Assembly (NCBI RefSeq): GCF_001879105.1 | Contig: NZ_MLCF01000094.1 | Location: 1 to 33,227, forward strand | DNA from: Mangrovactinospora gilvigrisea | Lineage (GTDB): Bacteria > Actinomycetota > Actinomycetes > Streptomycetales > Streptomycetaceae | Reading direction: 5' to 3' | Length of the DNA stretch: 33,227 nucleotides | In this document: piece after piece, positions 1-7,667 of the stretch | Position numbering within the stretch: the first letter of the stretch is position 1 | Layout of the letters: the number at the start of each line of letters is the position of its first letter | Program-made: the position numbers and the translations under genes | Notes under the pieces: model-generated | The model's input: the letters and a program-made list of their open reading frames with translations, nothing else | Told to the model about the DNA's origin: nothing | Database searches by the model: none

Positions 1-40
1 GAGGAAGGGGGAGGGGTGCTGCCGTCCGTCATGGGGACGA

Positions 41-883
41 TCATCGCACTGCCGGGTCCGGCGGTGCGAGGCCCCCGTCCGCGGGCGGGTGGGGCGCGGC
101 ACGCCGCACCGCCGGCCCGGCGGCGGCCAGCGCGGCGGCGAGCGGGGCCGGGACGTCGGCCGGGACGATCACCTCGTGGGCGGCCTCCAGCGCGGCGAAG
201 CGCGCGAAGCCGGCCCGTCCCAGCGCGCCGGCCGGGGCCAGCACCACCACCCGCCGGGCGGAGGCGAGCATCGCCTCGTGGAGCGCGGCCCGCTCGGCGG
301 AGGGGTCGGTGAGGCCGGCCTCGGGGTCGACGCCGCCCGGCGCCAGGAACGCGATGTCGAAGCGGAGCCGGGCCAGCTCCTGCCGCGCCCACTCGCCGAG
401 CTGCGCGGACGACCCGGGCCGCACCATGCCGCCCAGGTTGTAGACGGCGAGGGACGGATACCGGGAGAGCGCCGCCGCGGCGGTCACCGAGGCGGTGGCC
501 ACCAGGAGTTCGCGGCCGGAGGCGTGCCCGGGGAGCGCGGCGGCCAGCGCGTCCACCGGGCCGCCGGCGTCCAGCAGCACGCTGCCGCCGGTCTCGGGCA
601 GCAGCGGCAGCGCGGCGGCGGCGAGGGCGGCCAGCGGGCCGCCGTCCTCGGCGGCGGACGGCGCGGACGCGGCGGACGGGGGCGGGGCGGCCGGCAGCGC
701 GCCGCCGCGGGTGCGGCGCAGCTTGCCCTCCTGCTCCAGCCTGCGCAGATCGCGGCGGACGGTCTCGACGGCGACGCCGAGCCGGGCGGCGATCTCGGCG
801 ACCTCGACGCGGCCGGCCTCCTGGAGGCGCGCGGTGATCGCGTCCAGTCGGGCGCGCTGGGCGGGGGTGGTCGGGTCGCTCAC
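41..883 (-). CDS. DeoR/GlpR-family transcriptional regulator (first of a divergent pair)
   Basis: A 280-residue sugar-metabolism repressor of the DeoR/GlpR family. The N-terminal winged helix-turn-helix spans residues 24-62 and carries the family signature VETVRRDLRRLEQEGKLRRTRGG. A DeoR C-terminal sensor domain, which in this family binds a phosphorylated sugar, fills the rest; it ends in an Ala/Pro-rich tail. The start is GTG at 883, and no good Shine-Dalgarno sequence precedes it. It is divergent from a second DeoR gene that starts 61 bp away, so the two probably share operator DNA. The regulated sugar operon is not visible and may lie left of the window. Family is certain; ligand unknown. 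Confidence 0.88.
   Translation of the reverse strand: MSDPTTPAQRARLDAITARLQEAGRVEVAEIAARLGVAVETVRRDLRRLEQEGKLRRTRGGALPAAPPPSAASAPSAAEDGGPLAALAAAALPLLPETGGSVLLDAGGPVDALAAALPGHASGRELLVATASVTAAAALSRYPSLAVYNLGGMVRPGSSAQLGEWARQELARLRFDIAFLAPGGVDPEAGLTDPSAERAALHEAMLASARRVVVLAPAGALGRAGFARFAALEAAHEVIVPADVPAPLAAALAAAGPAVRRAAPHPPADGGLAPPDPAVR
45..68 (-). terminator. Hairpin at the 3' end of the first DeoR gene
   Basis: An 11-bp inverted repeat with one wobble mismatch (CGCACTGCCGG / CCGGCGGTGCG) and a 2-nt gap overlaps the last codons of the DeoR gene. There is no U-tract, as is usual for actinomycete terminators. Its role is inferred from position and stem strength. Confidence 0.4.
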
Positions 884-903
884 CGGGCCATTCTCGCATT
901 CGC

Positions 904-934
904 CCGCATGTCAGGGGGTGTGCGCCGCATGTCA
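904..934. promoter_or_regulatory. Direct-repeat operator candidate between the divergent DeoR genes
   Basis: The 10-mer CCGCATGTCA occurs at 904-913 and again at 925-934, exactly 21 bp apart, or two helical turns. It fills most of the 61-bp space between the two DeoR starts. Same-face direct repeats suit DeoR-family binding. No other copy was noticed nearby. The repeat is seen directly; regulator identity is inference. Confidence 0.5.
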
Positions 935-944
935 CGATGGAGCC

Positions 945-1718
945 ATGTACCCCGCGGAGCGTCAGTTCGAGATCACTCGGCGTGTGCACGAGCAGGGTCG
1001 CGTGACCATCGGCGAGATGTGCGCGGTGCTGGACGTCACCAGCGAGACGGTCCGCCGCGACCTCGCCGCGCTGGAGCGGCAGGGCGTGCTGCGCCGGGTG
1101 CGCGGCGGGGCGGTGCTGGTGCACCGCGCGCCGTTCGAGCTGACGCTGGCCCAGCGGCGGCTCACCTACGCCGCGGAGAAGCGGCGGATCGCGGGCCGGG
1201 TGGTGGAGCTGATGCCGGAGGACGGCGCGGTCTTCCTGGACACCGGCTCGCTGGGGTTCGCGATCGCGGCGGCGCTGGTGCGGCAGCTGCCGGCGGAGCG
1301 GCGGCTGACGGTGGTCACCAACAACCTGCCGGCGGTGCCGGTGCTCGCCGCGGACCCGCGGTTGACGGTGTTCGCGCTGCCGGGGCGGGTCCGGCCGATC
1401 ACCGAGGGCGCGGTGGACGAGTGGACGCGGGCCCGGCTGGAGGGGCTGCGCGCGGAGCTGGCGGTGGTGGCCGCGAACGGGGTGTCGGTGGAGGCGGGGG
1501 CGACGACGACGGTCCCGGAGGAGGCCGCGGTGAAGCGGGCGATGCTGCTGGGCGCGCGGCGGCGGGTGGTCGCGGTGACGTCGGCGCGGATGGGCCGCAG
1601 CAGCTTTGTCCGCTACGCGACGCTCGACGAGGTCGACGCGGTGGTGACGGACACGGGGGTCGAGGACGAACTCGCCGCGACGATTGCCGCGGAGGGGCCG
1701 GAGGTGCTGCGCGCGTAG
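945..1718 (+). CDS. DeoR/GlpR-family transcriptional regulator (second of the pair)
   Basis: A 257-residue DeoR-family repressor. The HTH lies at residues 18-55 with the signature SETVRRDLAALERQGVLRRV, followed by a sugar-phosphate sensor domain containing FLDTGS (around residue 95) and VVTNN. I chose ATG 945 because the family's N-terminus begins there; the frame is open further upstream but that part does not look like protein. GGAG lies only 2 nt before the ATG, so initiation may be leaderless or may use the in-frame GTG at 918. The paired divergent paralogue at 883 suggests mutual or shared regulation. Confidence 0.88.
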   Translation: MYPAERQFEITRRVHEQGRVTIGEMCAVLDVTSETVRRDLAALERQGVLRRVRGGAVLVHRAPFELTLAQRRLTYAAEKRRIAGRVVELMPEDGAVFLDTGSLGFAIAAALVRQLPAERRLTVVTNNLPAVPVLAADPRLTVFALPGRVRPITEGAVDEWTRARLEGLRAELAVVAANGVSVEAGATTTVPEEAAVKRAMLLGARRRVVAVTSARMGRSSFVRYATLDEVDAVVTDTGVEDELAATIAAEGPEVLRA

Positions 1719-1767
1719 CCTGCGGCGGCGTGGGGGCGCGTGGTGTGCGTGGGGCCGGGGCGCGGGG

Positions 1768-2055
1768 CGGGTGGCGGCGGGGGTGTGGTTGCTCGCGCGG
1801 TTCCCCGCGCCCCTTTGCGGGACGCGTCCGCGGCGGGGCTGCATGTGCGGCATTGCCTCCCGCCCCCGGCGTGGGGCGCGGGGGCGGGTGGCGGCGGGGG
1901 TGTGGTTGCTCGCGCGGTTCCCCGCGCCCCTTTGCGGGACGCGTCCGCGGCGGGGCCGCATGTGCGGCATTGCCTCCCGCCCCCGGCGTGGGGCGCGGTG
2001 CGGGTGGCGGCGGGGGTGTGGTTGCTCGCGCAGGTCCCCGCGCCCCTTGCGGGGC
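1768..2055. repeat. 117-bp tandem repeat array, 2.5 copies, with an embedded hairpin
   Basis: This gene-free stretch (1719-2054) is almost entirely a tandem repeat. Copy 1 runs 1768-1884 (117 bp), copy 2 runs 1885-2000 (116 bp, differing by a base or two) and a partial copy 3 runs 2001-2055. Each unit begins CGGGTGGCGGCGGGGG, passes through GGTTGCTCGCGC and contains CCCCGCGCCCCTTTGCGGG, which can fold as a hairpin. The last copy ends exactly at the stop codon of the next minus-strand gene. A diverged single copy sits at 12551-12583. I interpret it as an intergenic actinomycete repeat with terminator-like potential. No coding function is seen. Confidence 0.85.
2036..2054. terminator. Repeat-borne hairpin abutting the Clp-N gene stop
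   Basis: A perfect 6-bp stem, CCCCGC (2036-2041) and GCGGGG (2049-2054), with a 7-nt loop sits directly after the minus-strand stop codon at 2055-2057. It is the conserved hairpin of the tandem repeat and could end transcription from both convergent genes. Confidence 0.5.
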
Positions 2056-2789
2056 TACTTCTTGGTGTAGCCGCGGAGGAGTTCGGCGATGCCGGCGCGG
2101 ACGGTTTCGGGGGCGGCGCCCTGGGTGGTGAGGAGGGCGGTGACCGGGTTGCCGGGGTCGTCGAAGAGGGCCAGCAGGATGTGCTCGGTGCCGATGTAGT
2201 TGTGGCCCAGCATCAGCGCCTGGCGGAGCGTCAGCGTCAGGACGCGGGGGAACGCGCCCGCGGCGAGGTCGTCGTGGTCGGCCTCCTCCAGCGCGGCGCG
2301 CGCCGCGGCGCGCAGGTCCTCGAGGTCGGCGCCCGCGCCCTGGATCGCCACCGCGGCGAGCCCCTGCGGCTCCTCCAGCAGGCCGAGCAGGATGTGCTCG
2401 GACCGCACCGCGGGGAATCCGGTGGCGCGGGCCGCCTCGGCGGCCTTCTCCACCACCACCCGCGCCCGCGCGGTGAACCGCTCCATGGTGACGCCGTTCT
2501 CCGTGAGGCCGGCCGTCGCCTTCTCGACGAACCGCTTCTGGGCCGCCTGCTTGGTGACGCCCATGTGGGAGCCGATCTCCGTCCAGGACGCGCCGCCGCG
2601 GCGGGCCTGGTCGACGAAGTGGCCCACCAGGTGGTCGGAGAGCTCGCCGAGGCTGGCGGCCAGCTGGACGGCGTCCTCCAGGTGGATCAGCGCGTCGCCG
2701 TCCGGATGGACCGCGCGGACGTGCCCGATCAAGTCGTCGAGGCGCACGGGGAGTTCGGGGGATTCGGAATGTTCCTGCTTCTCCGTCAT
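2055..2789 (-). CDS. Clp N-terminal-domain protein with HTH; probable autoregulator
   Basis: A 244-residue protein with two Clp-N half repeats (about 103-170 and 183-240, each with an EHILLxL motif) as in ClpA/ClpC adaptor domains, but without any AAA+ ATPase module. Residues 68-90 (SWTEIGSHMGVTKQAAQKRF) read as a helix-turn-helix, so the protein probably binds DNA. The start is ATG 2789. A strong promoter places +1 at or beside that A, so the mRNA is predicted leaderless. The promoter is covered by palindromes, which suggests autorepression. It is divergent from the ribosomal protection GTPase at 2986. The Clp-N part may sense a substrate or ligand; that is inference. Confidence 0.85.
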   Translation of the reverse strand: MTEKQEHSESPELPVRLDDLIGHVRAVHPDGDALIHLEDAVQLAASLGELSDHLVGHFVDQARRGGASWTEIGSHMGVTKQAAQKRFVEKATAGLTENGVTMERFTARARVVVEKAAEAARATGFPAVRSEHILLGLLEEPQGLAAVAIQGAGADLEDLRAAARAALEEADHDDLAAGAFPRVLTLTLRQALMLGHNYIGTEHILLALFDDPGNPVTALLTTQGAAPETVRAGIAELLRGYTKK

Positions 2790-2793
2790 GCGA

Positions 2794-2839
2794 CAACCTT
2801 AGGTTGACGATGAAGGGATCGTCAACCCGAAGTTGACGA
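2794..2839 (-). promoter_or_regulatory. Promoter of the Clp-N gene embedded in nested palindromes
   Basis: On the minus strand, TTGACG (-35, 2825-2820) and TAAGGT (-10, 2801-2796) are separated by 18 nt, and the -10 ends 6 nt before the ATG, which is leaderless geometry. A perfect 10-bp inverted repeat GGTTGACGAT / ATCGTCAACC (2802-2811, 2818-2827) covers the -35 and spacer. A 13-bp palindrome CAACCTTAGGTTG (2794-2806) covers the -10. A further GTTGACGA half-site lies at 2832-2839. Multiple matching sites over one promoter point to cooperative repression, probably by the adjacent HTH protein. Confidence 0.65.
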
Positions 2840-2924
2840 GGAAAAGCAGTTGCCGCCCCGCCGCGGCCTCTGCTGGACTGCTGACCGTCCGAGTCGAGAA
2901 CCCCGACCGAGGAGGCTGGTCACC

Positions 2925-3044
2925 GTGCGGGTACAGGCGTGCACCCACGTGACCCCGACCCCCTTCTCGAAGGACACCCCTCTTCGTGGCTTCGCTGCCC
3001 CGCACCCTGAACCTGGGCATCCTCGCCCATGTCGACGCCGGTAA
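2925..3044 (+). CDS. Possible leader peptide overlapping the GTPase start
   Basis: A 39-codon frame starts at GTG 2925, preceded by GAGGAGG (2909-2915) at 9-nt spacing, a better ribosome site than that of the downstream gene. It begins MRVQACTHVTPTPFSK and ends at 3044, overlapping the GTPase start (2986) by 59 nt in a different frame. Ribosomes reading it would cross the GTPase start, so translation could couple or attenuate that gene. Leader peptides control other tetracycline-protection genes such as tet(M). Codon content is not decisive and no homologue is recognised. Confidence 0.3.
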   Translation: MRVQACTHVTPTPFSKDTPLRGFAAPHPEPGHPRPCRRR

Positions 3045-4935
3045 GACCAGCCTGACGGAGCGTCTGCTGCTGCACGCCGGGGTCATCGACACCCTCGGCC
3101 GCGTGGACGCCGGCACCACCCGCACCGACTCCCTGGAGCTGGAGCGGCGCCGCGGCATCACCATCAAGTCCGCGGTGGTCTCCTTCCGGCTCGGCGGCGC
3201 CGTCGTCAACCTCATCGACACCCCCGGCCACCCCGACTTCATCGCCGAGGTGGAGCGCGTCCTCGGCGTGCTGGACGGCGCCGTCCTCGTCGTCTCCGCG
3301 GTGGAGGGCGTCCAGGCGCAGACCCTGGTGCTGCACCGCACGCTCGCCCGGCTCGGCATCCCCACCCTGCTCTTCGTCAACAAGACCGACCGCCGCGGCG
3401 CCGATCCGGCGCGGGTGCGGGAGGAGATCCGCGAGCGCCTCGGCGCCGCCGTCGTCCCGATGGGCGCGGACGGCGCGCCGCGGCGGCCGGAGGAGCTGCT
3501 GGAGGCGCTCGCCGAGCAGGACGACGCCTTCCTGCCCGACTACCTCGACCGACCGGGCCTGCTGACGCCACGTCACCGCGCCGCCCTCGCCGACCGCACC
3601 CGCCGCGGGCTGCTCCACCCCGCCTGGCAGGGTTCCGCCGCCACCGGCGCCGGCGTCGCCGGCCTCGCCGCCGGTATCCGCGCGCTGCTCGTCCCCGGGC
3701 CGCCCGACCCGGACGGGCCGCTCTCCGCGGCCGTCTTCAAGGTGGAGCGAGGCCCGTCCGGCGAACGCCTCGCCTACGCCCGGCTCTTCGGCGGGACGCT
3801 GCGCCTGCGCGACCGCACCGAGCTCGGGACGGTGACGTCGATCCGGGTCTTCGAGGACGGCGGCGCGGTGCGCCGGGACGCCGTCCCGGCCGGCCGGATC
3901 GCGCTGCTGGGCGGGCTGGGGGAGGCCCGGATCGGGGACGTGCTGGGCGGCCTCCCGCCGGGCCGCAGGGCTGTCCAGCACTTCCCGCCGCCGACGCTGG
4001 AGACCGCCGTGCTGGCCGCCGACCGCTCCCGCAAGGGGGCGCTGCACACCGCCCTCGCCCAGCTCGCCGAGCAGGACCCGCTGATCGACCTCCGCCAGGA
4101 CGACCTCCGCAACGAGCTGTACCTCTCCCTCTACGGCGAGGTGCAGAAGGAGGTGATCCAGGCGACGCTCGCCGAGGAGTTCGGCGTGGACGCGGAGTTC
4201 CGCGGCACCACCGTGGTGCACCGCGAGTACCTCACCGGCAGCGGGGCGGCCGAGGAGGTCATCGGGACGCCGTCCAACCCGTTCCTGGCCACCGTCGGCC
4301 TCCGGGTGGAGCCGGGGCCGCCCGGCTCGGGCGTCCGCTTCCGGCTCGGCGTCGAACTGGGCTCGCTGCCCTCGGCGTTCATGGCGGCGATCGAGCAGAC
4401 CGTGCCGGCGGTGCTGGAGCAGGGCCTGCACGGCTGGAAGGTGGACGACTGCACGGTGACGCTGACCCGCTCCGGCTACTGGGCGCGGCAGAGCCATGCC
4501 CACGGGACGTTCGACAAGTCGATGTCCTCGACGGCCGGGGACTTCCGCAACCTGGTGCCGCTGGTGCTGATGGACGCGCTGCGGCGGGCGGGGACGGCCG
4601 TCCACGAGCCCGTCCGCCGCTTCCGCGTCGACCTGCCGGCGGACGCCTACGGCCCGGTGCTGGCCGCGCTGGTGAAGGCGCGGGCGGTGCCGGAGCCGCC
4701 GGAGCAGCGCGGCCGGCGCACGGCCGTCGAGGGCGAGGTGCCGGTGGCGGGCATCGAGCGGCTGGAGCGCGCGCTCCCGGGCCTCACCCGCGGCGAGGGC
4801 GTCCTGGAGACCGGACTCGACGGCGGCCGGGTGGCCTGGTGGCCCGTGGCCGGCCGGCCCCCGAGCCGCCCCCGCACCGACCACAACCCCCTGAACCGCA
4901 AGGTCTACCTGCTCCGGGTGGTCCGCCGCACCTAA
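2986..4935 (+). CDS. TetM/OtrA-type ribosomal protection GTPase (EF-G-like)
   Basis: A 649-residue translational GTPase of the tetracycline ribosomal protection family, which displaces the drug from the ribosome using GTP hydrolysis. The G domain shows G1 AHVDAGKT (14-21), switch region RRRGITI (54-60), G3 DTPGH (78-82) and G4 NKTD (132-135). EF-G-like domains follow. The domain IV stretch STAGDFRNLVPLVLMDAL matches the TetM STPADFRML loop, and this separates it from housekeeping EF-G. Start is GTG 2986 with GAAGGA at 2969-2974, slightly far. It is divergent from the Clp-N regulator and its stop overlaps the P450 stop by 3 nt. Real resistance, rather than a mild housekeeping role, is not shown by sequence alone. 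Confidence 0.88.
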   Translation: MASLPRTLNLGILAHVDAGKTSLTERLLLHAGVIDTLGRVDAGTTRTDSLELERRRGITIKSAVVSFRLGGAVVNLIDTPGHPDFIAEVERVLGVLDGAVLVVSAVEGVQAQTLVLHRTLARLGIPTLLFVNKTDRRGADPARVREEIRERLGAAVVPMGADGAPRRPEELLEALAEQDDAFLPDYLDRPGLLTPRHRAALADRTRRGLLHPAWQGSAATGAGVAGLAAGIRALLVPGPPDPDGPLSAAVFKVERGPSGERLAYARLFGGTLRLRDRTELGTVTSIRVFEDGGAVRRDAVPAGRIALLGGLGEARIGDVLGGLPPGRRAVQHFPPPTLETAVLAADRSRKGALHTALAQLAEQDPLIDLRQDDLRNELYLSLYGEVQKEVIQATLAEEFGVDAEFRGTTVVHREYLTGSGAAEEVIGTPSNPFLATVGLRVEPGPPGSGVRFRLGVELGSLPSAFMAAIEQTVPAVLEQGLHGWKVDDCTVTLTRSGYWARQSHAHGTFDKSMSSTAGDFRNLVPLVLMDALRRAGTAVHEPVRRFRVDLPADAYGPVLAALVKARAVPEPPEQRGRRTAVEGEVPVAGIERLERALPGLTRGEGVLETGLDGGRVAWWPVAGRPPSRPRTDHNPLNRKVYLLRVVRRT

Positions 4936-6257
4936 TCGACCTTCACCGGCAGCGACTTCAGCCCGTAGACGATCGACAGCCGGCGGAACTCCAGCTTCTC
5001 CGGGTCGCCCGCGACCCGGAGCCGCGGGAACCTCCGGACCAGCATCGGGTAGGCCGCGCGCAGCTCCATCTTCGCCAGCTCCGCGCCGATGCACCGGTGC
5101 ATCCCGTGGCCGAAGGCCAGGTGGCTCGCCGCGGCGACCCGGTCCGGGTCGAAGACGTCCATGTCGGAGCCGTCCGGGGAGAGCGACGCGTCGCGGTCGG
5201 CGCCGCTCAGCGAGACCACCACGATGTCGCCCTTGTGGATCTCCTGGCCGTTGATCACGATGTCGTCCTTGGCGATCCGCGGGAACGCCACCTGCACCAC
5301 CGTCAGATAGCGCAGTGCCTCCTCCACGAACCGCTCGGCGAACTCGCCGCCCTCGTCGTCGCGCAGCCGCGACGCGTACTCCGGGTCGCGCATCAGCAGC
5401 AGCGTGCCGAGCGCCAGCATGCTCGCGGTCGTCTCGAAGCCGCCGGTGAGCAGGCCGTCGGCGAGGCCGGCCAGCTCCTCGTCGTCGAGGTCGTCGCCGT
5501 GCTCGGTGATGAGCGCGCCGAGCAGCCCGTCGCCGGGCTCCTTGCGCTGCTGCTTGATGATGCCGTGCAGATACTCCAGCGACGTCGAGATGGCGCCGAA
5601 GGAGGCGTTGGTGCCGTTCTCGATGTCGAAGCGGGAGGCGCTGAACTTCTGGAACTCGGCGCGGTCCGCGTAGGGGACGCCCAGCAGCTCGCAGATGACC
5701 AGCGAGGGGATGGGCAGCGCGAAGTCCTCGACCAGGTCGACGGGCTCGCCGGCCGCGGCCTTGCGCTCCATCTCGTCCAGGCAGCCCTGCACGATGTCGT
5801 GGATGAGCGGGGTGAGCCGGGCCAGCCGCCGCATGGTGAACTCGGGGGTGAGCAGCTTGCGCCGGCGGGTGTGGATCGGCGGATCGACCATCCCGAGGCC
5901 GCCCGGCGTCTTCTCGGCGCTGACGCCGGTGCCGCTGGTCACCTTGGAGAACTCGTTGCTGAACGCGGCGCCGTCGCCCAGTACCTGGCGCGCGGCCTCG
6001 TACCCGGTGATCATCCACACGCCGCTGCTGAACGGCAGCGGCAGCTTGCGCACCGGCTCCCGCTCCCGCACCTTGCCGAGTCCGGGGACCGGGTCCATGC
6101 CGTCCCGGCGCACCGCGACCAGCGCGTACTCCGGGAGCCTGGAGAGGTTGAGCCCCTTCTTCGCTACTCGCGCCATGAACCTGCGGGCCGCCCACGAGCC
6201 CACCGCTGCCCTTATACCGCCCGCGGCCGCCTTCACTTCGCCCTCTGTTCGTGTCAC
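4932..6257 (-). CDS. Cytochrome P450
   Basis: A 441-residue soluble bacterial P450 monooxygenase. The I-helix oxygen-activation motif is GGFETT (residues 272-277), the K-helix ExxR is in EALRYL, and the heme-binding loop FGHGMHRCIG holds the axial Cys389. The usual DPPxHTRxR motif appears as DPPIHTRRR. The start is taken as GTG 6257; no clear ribosome site precedes it, and ATG 6170 region residues (RFMARVAKK) could be an alternative. No ferredoxin or reductase is adjacent, so redox partners must be encoded elsewhere. It is convergent with the GTPase and sits 206 bp below the sugar operon. Substrate unknown. Confidence 0.9.
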   Translation of the reverse strand: MTRTEGEVKAAAGGIRAAVGSWAARRFMARVAKKGLNLSRLPEYALVAVRRDGMDPVPGLGKVREREPVRKLPLPFSSGVWMITGYEAARQVLGDGAAFSNEFSKVTSGTGVSAEKTPGGLGMVDPPIHTRRRKLLTPEFTMRRLARLTPLIHDIVQGCLDEMERKAAAGEPVDLVEDFALPIPSLVICELLGVPYADRAEFQKFSASRFDIENGTNASFGAISTSLEYLHGIIKQQRKEPGDGLLGALITEHGDDLDDEELAGLADGLLTGGFETTASMLALGTLLLMRDPEYASRLRDDEGGEFAERFVEEALRYLTVVQVAFPRIAKDDIVINGQEIHKGDIVVVSLSGADRDASLSPDGSDMDVFDPDRVAAASHLAFGHGMHRCIGAELAKMELRAAYPMLVRRFPRLRVAGDPEKLEFRRLSIVYGLKSLPVKVD

Positions 6258-6413
6258 GCTGTCGCGTCGCCGTCAGCTGTCCGGTTGTGAACCGCGGACC
6301 ACAATACTTGCCGGTCCGGGCCGGAACAGGCCGGGCGGCGAGCCTTGGGGGACGGTTCAGGGGAACGCGCGGCGCCGGCTACGCCTCAGGGACGAGGGAC
6401 TGGCCCGCAGGTA

Positions 6414-6428
6414 CCGGGTGCTGCCCGG
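6414..6428 (-). terminator. Weak hairpin after the mutarotase operon
   Basis: CCGGG (6414-6418), a 5-nt loop and CCCGG (6424-6428) lie between the mutarotase stop and the P450 start. The stem is only 5 bp, so a terminator role is tentative. The rest of 6258-6463 shows no gene. Confidence 0.25.
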
Positions 6429-6463
6429 AACCCGCGGGGGAGGCGTCCGCCATTGACAGGTGG

Positions 6464-6802
6464 TCAGTCCGTGTGAAACACCTCGTCGGCCCGGCCCCAC
6501 CACTCGTCCTCGCCCGCCGACTCGACCTTGGCCTGCATCGGGTCGGTGATCTTCCACCAGCGCTGGGTGTGCGGGTCCTCGGCCATCCGCGCCATGTCGG
6601 CGTCGTGGTCGGTGCCGACGTACTCGTAGTAGGCGAAGAGCAGGCCGTCCCGCAGGAAGATCGAGTAGTTGCGCATGTGGCACTTCTCGATCATCGCCAG
6701 CACCTCCGGCCACACCTCCTGGTGGATCCGGCGGTACTCGGCCTCGGCCTCCGGCCGCAGCCGGATGATCTGCGCATAGCGCTTCGGGTTCGCGGCGCTC
6801 AT
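6464..6802 (-). CDS. L-rhamnose mutarotase (RhaM-type) family protein
   Basis: A 112-residue protein of the RhaM/DUF718 family, which interconverts alpha and beta anomers of 6-deoxyhexoses. The family pattern is visible: an early conserved His (RRIHQEVWPEV, residues 24-34), the NYSIFL strand, YYEYVG, and the C-terminal RWWKITDPMQ plus paired Trp in EDEWWG. It starts at ATG 6802, 1 bp after the amidohydrolase stop, so translation is probably coupled. As the last gene of an operon with a dehydrogenase and lactonase, it likely supplies the anomer used by the aldo/keto reductase. Whether the sugar is L-fucose or L-rhamnose cannot be read from sequence. Confidence 0.85.
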   Translation of the reverse strand: MSAANPKRYAQIIRLRPEAEAEYRRIHQEVWPEVLAMIEKCHMRNYSIFLRDGLLFAYYEYVGTDHDADMARMAEDPHTQRWWKITDPMQAKVESAGEDEWWGRADEVFHTD

Positions 6803-6803
6803 C

Positions 6804-7667
6804 TCAGTTCAGCAGCCCTTCCAGTCGGTAGTACTCGGCGGCGGTGCCGCCCCGCACCCGCTCCCGCTCGGCCGGGGAGAGGTGCTCGGTGAGCTGTTCC
6901 GCGGCCTCGGCGACCTGCGCATAGCTCGCCGCCAGTGTGCACACCGGCCAGTCGGATCCGAACATCACCCGGTCCGGGCCGAAGGCGTCCAGCACGATCT
7001 CGGTGTAGACGCGGAGGCCGTCGACCGTCCACTTCTCCCAGTCGGCCTCGGTCACCAGTCCGGAGAGCTTGCAGGCGACGTTCGGTCGCGCGGCCAGTGC
7101 CCGCAGGTCCGCCGCCCAGGGCTCGACCTCGCCGGAGGCGATCGGCGGCTTGGCGCAGTGGTCCAGGACAAAGGTCAGTTCGGGCACCTCGGCGGCGGCG
7201 CGGGCCGCGCCGGGCAGGTGCCGGGGGAGCAGCAGCAGGTCGTAGCCGAGGCCGGCGCCGGCCACCGCGCGCAGGCCGCGCAGCACGTCCGGGCGGACCA
7301 GCCAGTCGGCGTCGGCCTCGCCCTGCACCCCGTGCCGGATGGCGCGCAGCCGCCGGCCGCCGGGCAGCGCCCGAAGCGCGGCGAGGCGGTCGGCGACGTC
7401 GGGGGCGGTGAGGTCGGTCCAGCCGACGGCGGCGGCGACCAGCGGGTCGCGCTCGGCGAGGGCGATCAGCTCCGGGGTCTCGTCGGGGTCGGCGACCGTC
7501 TGGACGACGACGGTGGCCCCGACGCCGGCCACGGCGGCGAGCGGGGCCAGATCGGCGGCGGAGAAGCCGCGCCGGATCGGCGCCATCCTCGGGCCGCGGA
7601 TCCAGTCCTGGTCGCGGACGTCCAGGTCCCAGACGTGGTGGTGGGCGTCGATGCGCATCACGGTCAC
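6804..7667 (-). CDS. Amidohydrolase family 2 / L-fuconolactonase-type lactonase
   Basis: A 287-residue COG3618 TIM-barrel amidohydrolase. Metal-binding elements are visible: the N-terminal HxH within DAHHHVWD (H9, H11), FVLDHCAKP in the middle, and GSDWPV with Asp239. Members open sugar-1,5-lactones such as L-fucono- or L-rhamnonolactone to the acid. The start is GTG 7667, whose GTGA overlaps the aldo/keto reductase stop by 4 nt; ATG 7658 (MRIDAHHH) is the alternative. This overlap couples it to the reductase, its predicted partner in oxidising a sugar to its acid. Confidence 0.85.
   Translation of the reverse strand: MTVMRIDAHHHVWDLDVRDQDWIRGPRMAPIRRGFSAADLAPLAAVAGVGATVVVQTVADPDETPELIALAERDPLVAAAVGWTDLTAPDVADRLAALRALPGGRRLRAIRHGVQGEADADWLVRPDVLRGLRAVAGAGLGYDLLLLPRHLPGAARAAAEVPELTFVLDHCAKPPIASGEVEPWAADLRALAARPNVACKLSGLVTEADWEKWTVDGLRVYTEIVLDAFGPDRVMFGSDWPVCTLAASYAQVAEAAEQLTEHLSPAERERVRGGTAAEYYRLEGLLN

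Noticed and set aside
1740..2807. Plus-strand frame through the tandem repeats
   Set aside because: It only translates the repeat and the antisense of the Clp-N gene.
2986..4935. Housekeeping elongation factor G
   Set aside because: The STAGDFRNL loop, the 649-residue length and lack of str-operon neighbours match ribosomal protection proteins instead.
2920..6195. 1091-codon minus-strand open frame over the GTPase and P450
   Set aside because: It is antisense to the GTPase and out of frame with the P450, with Arg/Pro/Gly-rich content and no domain.
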